Shown here: positions 61,102 through 64,000 of the stretch, in pieces | How the letters are laid out: each line of letters starts with the position of its first letter | Position numbering within the stretch: the stretch's first letter is position 1 | Source: an uncultured Selenomonadales bacterium | GTDB lineage: Bacteria; Bacillota; Negativicutes; Acidaminococcales; Acidaminococcaceae | NCBI GenBank assembly: GCA_900315925.1 | Contig: ONAV01000003.1 | Location: 19,399-83,398 of the forward strand | Length of the DNA: 64,000 nucleotides | Direction of reading: 5' to 3' | The notes under the pieces: model-generated | Seen by the model: the letters and a program-made list of their open reading frames with translations, nothing else | Database searches by the model: none | What the model was told of the DNA's origin: nothing | Made by a program: the position numbers and the translations under genes

Positions 61102-61118
61102 AATGCAATCCTCCGATC

Positions 61119-61706
61119 TCAGTACAGCCGTTCAAACTTCTGGTAATGGGTCGACGTGTAGTAAATCAGCCCGTCGTTGGAGAAGCAGATCCGTTTGGCG
61201 TTCCGGTTGCCTCTCACATAATCAATGTCGCATTCCTTCCAGGTACGCCCCTGCTTATCCGGCAGTTTCTTTTCATAGTTGCCGTACCGGTCGCCGCCGA
61301 TGCTTTTCCCCGGAGCCACCTGGTCCAGGGAGCCTTTGGTCTTCCAGCCTAACTTGTTGGCCTGCCCTTTAGTGATGTAGTTGGGCGGCAGCGTTTTGTA
61401 CAAATGGATGTACGCCGCCACATGCTCTTTATCCGTGTAGGCTTTTCCTTTTTCTACGCTGACCCGGGCGTCTGTGTTGCTTCCAGGCGCAACCTGCCCG
61501 TTGTTTGCGTTTTGGTTATATGCTTTCTTTTCCTGTTTGTTTTGTTTATCCTTTTCTGCAGATGAACTTACCTTACCGTTTTCCTTCTGCTGTTGCTGCG
61601 TAACCACCGTAGATTTTGCCGGCGGCGTTTCCTTTTTGCCTGAGCATCCCAGCACCACGCTCAGCGTCATAATGATCGCTAACGCAATCGCAAATACTTT
61701 TTTCAT
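61119..61706 (-). CDS. Barnase-type ribonuclease lipoprotein
   Basis: The 195-residue protein has a lipoprotein signal with lipobox VVLGC (about residues 16-20), a Q/N/K-rich linker (about 25-85) and a C-terminal barnase domain (about 90-195). The domain contains LPPNYITKGQANKLGW, VAPGKSIGGDRYGN and the catalytic equivalents of barnase Glu73 (TWKECDIDY), Arg83/87 (GNRNAKR) and His102 (STHYQKF). It is predicted to be an active guanyl-preferring RNase tethered to a membrane. The start at 61706 gives the signal peptide directly. It is followed by the barstar gene. Confidence 0.92.
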   Translation of the reverse strand: MKKVFAIALAIIMTLSVVLGCSGKKETPPAKSTVVTQQQQKENGKVSSSAEKDKQNKQEKKAYNQNANNGQVAPGSNTDARVSVEKGKAYTDKEHVAAYIHLYKTLPPNYITKGQANKLGWKTKGSLDQVAPGKSIGGDRYGNYEKKLPDKQGRTWKECDIDYVRGNRNAKRICFSNDGLIYYTSTHYQKFERLY

Positions 61707-61845
61707 TGTGATCCATTCCCCCCTTTTAACTTTCCTCGCGTTTCCTGCAAACGCTCCTGTCCGTTTTGCGTTTGCGTCGATACAGATCCAGCGCAAACAC
61801 AATGGTAAAAATTACATTTTGCTCTTTCCGATTACTGCAACGCAA

Positions 61846-63117
61846 TTACAATTCTAACTTCTCCACTGCGTGGGCAATTACCGGACGCACAGCTTTTTCA
61901 TTTTCCCCTTTGAACACAAAACCCAGCTCGATCACTTTCCCGTCTTTCACAAAAGTGTAGCTTTCGTTTTTGCTTCCGTTGACTTCATAGGTTGCTTTCA
62001 CGCAGTCCCGTCCGTTCAGCGTAACAAATTCCCCTTTATAATCCTTCGCCGCGTCCTTCGTGTCCGCCGCCAGCTTTTGCTTCAGTCCTTCCAGCACCGC
62101 CGCTTTGTCCGCCTGCTGTAATCCTCCCAACGTTTGCGGCATAAAAGCGAACTGCTCCCGGGGGTACGAAACCAGCCCCACCATGATGCTTTCGTTGCCG
62201 TACACTTCCATGGTCCGCTCCGTTTCCGTGGGTTCTTTCAGGTCAATGCAGGAAGCCGGCACTTCGGTTCCCAACGCAGTGCCCGCCACGTTGATCTTCT
62301 TCCAGACCTGGGAGATCTCCACGCTTTCCATCCATTGCGGAATCTTCTCCTGATACTCCGGATACAGCTTTTCGTCCATCATGTACATGACCACGAACAT
62401 GCGGTTCTGAGTGACAAAGACGTACTCGTCCCGCAGCAGCCGTCGTTTTCCGTCCGTAGTCAGATTGGTGGACACCACATGGACGGCTTTCTGTCCCGCC
62501 AGCTCCACTTCCCCGCTGGTGAGGATCTTCTTGGCATTGGCACTGTCCTTGACGCTGTTCTTCACCAGACGCAGAAAGTCTTCCCGGAACGCTTCCACCT
62601 GGAACGGCATCAGGGGACCCTTACCGTCAATGGCCGAGGCGTCGATAGCCAGGCGCAGACCCTTTGCCACGTTTTCGCCCCGCAGCACTGCCACCGGGTT
62701 GATACCCAGGGGATACACTTCCAGCTCTGCGGGAACAAAAACGCGAAACCCGTTTTTGGCATCCGTAAAGGCAACAACGTCGGTTCTGCCTTCCACGGGT
62801 TCTGTTACGGGGAACACCTTTGCTGTTTCAGCTGCAGGCTGCGGTTTGCTGTTTTCCGCTGGCGCTTTCTTCTCCGCCTGCTGTGCTTCAGCCGGCACAT
62901 GAATCGTTTTACTATTCATTGGTACAGACCTTGCAACCTTTTCATCAAGCGGTCTGCTATCTCTTTCAGCAGTTTTCACAGTTTGCGTTTCTCCGGCTTT
63001 GCTGTCTGACTGCACCGCGGCAGTCGCCTGCTGCGCCATTACGCTATTTTCTGTCATGGCAGCCATCCCCAGCACAAGGCCGAGCGATACGACGGCTGCC
63101 GCTATTTTATTCTGCAA
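61846..63117 (-). CDS. Secreted protein of unknown function
   Basis: The 423-residue protein has a signal peptide (IAAAVVSLGLVLGMAAM, cleaved near VMA-QQ) and a Lys/Glu/Ala/Pro-rich low-complexity stretch (about 30-105). Two similar folded segments follow: about 112-265 (GFRVFVPAELEVYPLGINPV) and about 270-423. No known domain is recognised. The start is TTG, preceded by AGGTGAAGAA. It lies just upstream of the barnase gene but with a separate probable promoter. Confidence 0.75.
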   Translation of the reverse strand: MQNKIAAAVVSLGLVLGMAAMTENSVMAQQATAAVQSDSKAGETQTVKTAERDSRPLDEKVARSVPMNSKTIHVPAEAQQAEKKAPAENSKPQPAAETAKVFPVTEPVEGRTDVVAFTDAKNGFRVFVPAELEVYPLGINPVAVLRGENVAKGLRLAIDASAIDGKGPLMPFQVEAFREDFLRLVKNSVKDSANAKKILTSGEVELAGQKAVHVVSTNLTTDGKRRLLRDEYVFVTQNRMFVVMYMMDEKLYPEYQEKIPQWMESVEISQVWKKINVAGTALGTEVPASCIDLKEPTETERTMEVYGNESIMVGLVSYPREQFAFMPQTLGGLQQADKAAVLEGLKQKLAADTKDAAKDYKGEFVTLNGRDCVKATYEVNGSKNESYTFVKDGKVIELGFVFKGENEKAVRPVIAHAVEKLEL

Positions 63118-63207
63118 TTCTTCACCTGCTTTCCAGTAACCGTTATAAAATGGAATTGTTACAGAATTGTGTTTGACGAATAATCTTCTTTAATATTATA
63201 CCACGAA

Positions 63208-63293
63208 TGTGTATAAAAAATGAAAAAGGCATCGCAAAAAATGGACAACGATACGATTTTCTCTCCCGGTCACTTTAGTGACCGGACTTTTTT
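63208..63293 (+). ncRNA. Candidate small RNA
   Basis: A plus-strand promoter-like pair (TTGACG at 63173-63178, 17 bases, TTATAC at 63196-63201) is followed about 65 bases later by a terminator: CCGGTCACT, TT, AGTGACCGG, then ACTTTTTT. No ribosome site precedes the short reading frame inside. Length would be about 85 bases. The -10 overlaps the minus-strand TGGTATAAT, so this is tentative. Confidence 0.3.
63266..63293 (+). terminator. Intrinsic terminator in the 63-kb gap
   Basis: CCGGTCACT and AGTGACCGG form a perfect 9-bp stem with a 2-base loop, followed by TTTTTT on the plus strand. Confidence 0.85.
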
Positions 63294-63458
63294 CGCAACT
63301 CCAGTCGTGGTGCGGTTTTCCAGCCTGCTTTCTGTTATAAATATAGACAGCTTAATTGTCTGTCTCCAGGTGACACTTCTTTCGTTCCTTTTATTGCTTT
63401 GTTCGGGAAAGCTGCCACTGCGCCGAGCCACCAAAATAGCGTTTTATAACGAAAAACC

Positions 63459-63484
63459 GCGGCCTGCCATTTCTGACAGACCGC
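63459..63484 (-). terminator. Terminator of the Rpn-family pseudogene
   Basis: On the minus strand GCGGTCTG and CAGGCCGC flank a ten-base loop, followed by GGTTTTT. It lies about 75 bases beyond the pseudogene stop. Confidence 0.65.
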
Positions 63485-63556
63485 AACGGAAGCAAGCCCA
63501 GTCTTTTATTTTTATTATTTATTATTTAAACCAAATCAATCGTCTTTCCAACATAG

Positions 63557-64000
63557 TCACAGCGCCGCAACTTCACGCAAAGGAAGAGCTGTGACTTCGG
63601 CAATTTCGGAGTCAGACAACTTGCCCTGCTTTTTTAACGCTTTGGCCGTGTCAATGCGGCCTTCCTTGTTACCAGCTAAGCGGCCCTTCTTTTCCGCATC
63701 TTCCTGTATAATCTTCAAATCCATTTCCCAGGTCACGTATCTCTCCCTCCATTCCTCGTCATTTGTCACACGCTTCGTTTCTGCATCAATAGCCTGCGTA
63801 AACTTGCTGCCAGCCTTGCCGCCATTCACATAACACAGAAAATCGGCCAGCGCAGGGGCAGCCCTTTAATCACCGTAGTTTCATCTTTATCGGAATACAC
63901 CGTGCTGTTGTCGCCCGTCACCTGCATTTCGATGTCCAGTACCGTTCCTTCCTGATTCTCCACATACACATCAAGCCGTATGCTTTTGCTGCTGATTCTC
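63557..64000 (-). pseudogene. Rpn-family recombination-promoting nuclease/putative transposase, decayed (5' part outside window)
   Basis: The intact C-terminal frame (63557 to about 63865) encodes NGGKAGSKFTQAID, EEWRERYVTWEMDL and a terminal helix-rich tail typical of this family. Upstream, another frame encodes KSIRLDVYVENQEGTVLDIE, the PD-(D/E)XK-type core. The two are joined near 63861-63868 only if a frameshift occurs. The core also passes almost directly from the IEMQ motif to sequence that in intact relatives comes some 70 residues later, implying an internal deletion. The rest lies beyond the window. Confidence 0.75.

Larger units (their letters stand above)
63118..63556. other. Intergenic region with overlapping divergent promoters and terminators
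   Basis: This 439-base gap includes a TGGTATAAT on the minus strand at 63195-63203 (for the secreted-protein gene) and a TTGACG/TTATAC pair on the plus strand at 63173-63101+ (63173-63201). Two terminator hairpins lie downstream. A candidate small RNA is listed separately. Otherwise nothing is recognised. Confidence 0.5.

Overview
The window looks like a chromosomal segment of a diderm Firmicute of the class Negativicutes, probably Acidaminococcaceae (genus not certain). The housekeeping order is typically Firmicute: asp23-amaP-nusB-xseAB-ispA-dxs-tlyA-nadK-argR-recN, ireB-ruvX-DUF1292-mltG-U32 and addBA. It also carries two AsmA-like envelope proteins, which suit a cell with an outer membrane, and a HydE-type radical SAM enzyme, which suits an anaerobe. 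About fifty protein genes are called, most on the minus strand. No rRNA, tRNA, CRISPR array, prophage or insertion sequence was seen.

Layout. 1-4025 (minus): a HI0933-type flavoprotein (cut by the window edge), rluB, scpB, scpA and an M50 protease. 4481-6601 (plus): an esterase/ATP-grasp two-gene cassette. 6891-12905 (minus): thiE, transketolase, an EF-G paralogue with an altered P-loop, thiD. 13006-25740 (minus): one long housekeeping run from asp23 to an ADP-ribose-type Nudix hydrolase. 25939-32956 (minus): efp, pepP, a U32 protein, mltG, DUF1292, an AsmA-like gene, ruvX, ireB. 33098-42785 (minus): addA, addB, a second AsmA-like gene, rarA. 43042-53605: two orphan MetQ-type lipoproteins, a CE2-like esterase, mscL, a plus-strand NSS transporter, hydE with a crotonase, an M20 deacylase, an SH3 protein and tcdA. 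53912-64000 is more accessory: small secreted proteins, a six-domain cyclic-di-GMP protein, a C39-like protein, a TauE/SafE transporter, a barnase-type lipoprotein with barstar, a secreted protein of unknown function and a decayed Rpn-family gene.

How the genes work together. ScpA/ScpB form the SMC partner complex. Dxs and IspA feed isoprenoid synthesis and Tkt supplies pentose phosphates. AddAB, RecN, RarA, RuvX and XseAB belong to DNA repair and recombination. ThiD and ThiE are separated thiamine genes with no thi-box upstream. The second metQ is co-directional with an M20 deacylase, suggesting uptake and deacylation of an acylated amino acid.

Non-coding structure. Several interspersed repeat families sit between genes. 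One, about 32 bp, is palindromic and repeatedly overlaps or abuts stop codons, so unrelated proteins end in KET or KETN. Another forms imperfect hairpins of about 190 bp. Many transcription units start at an extended -10 of the form TGGTATAAT. The strongest leads are the EF-G paralogue lacking the P-loop lysine, the lipoprotein barnase/barstar pair, the esterase/ATP-grasp cassette and the repeat families.
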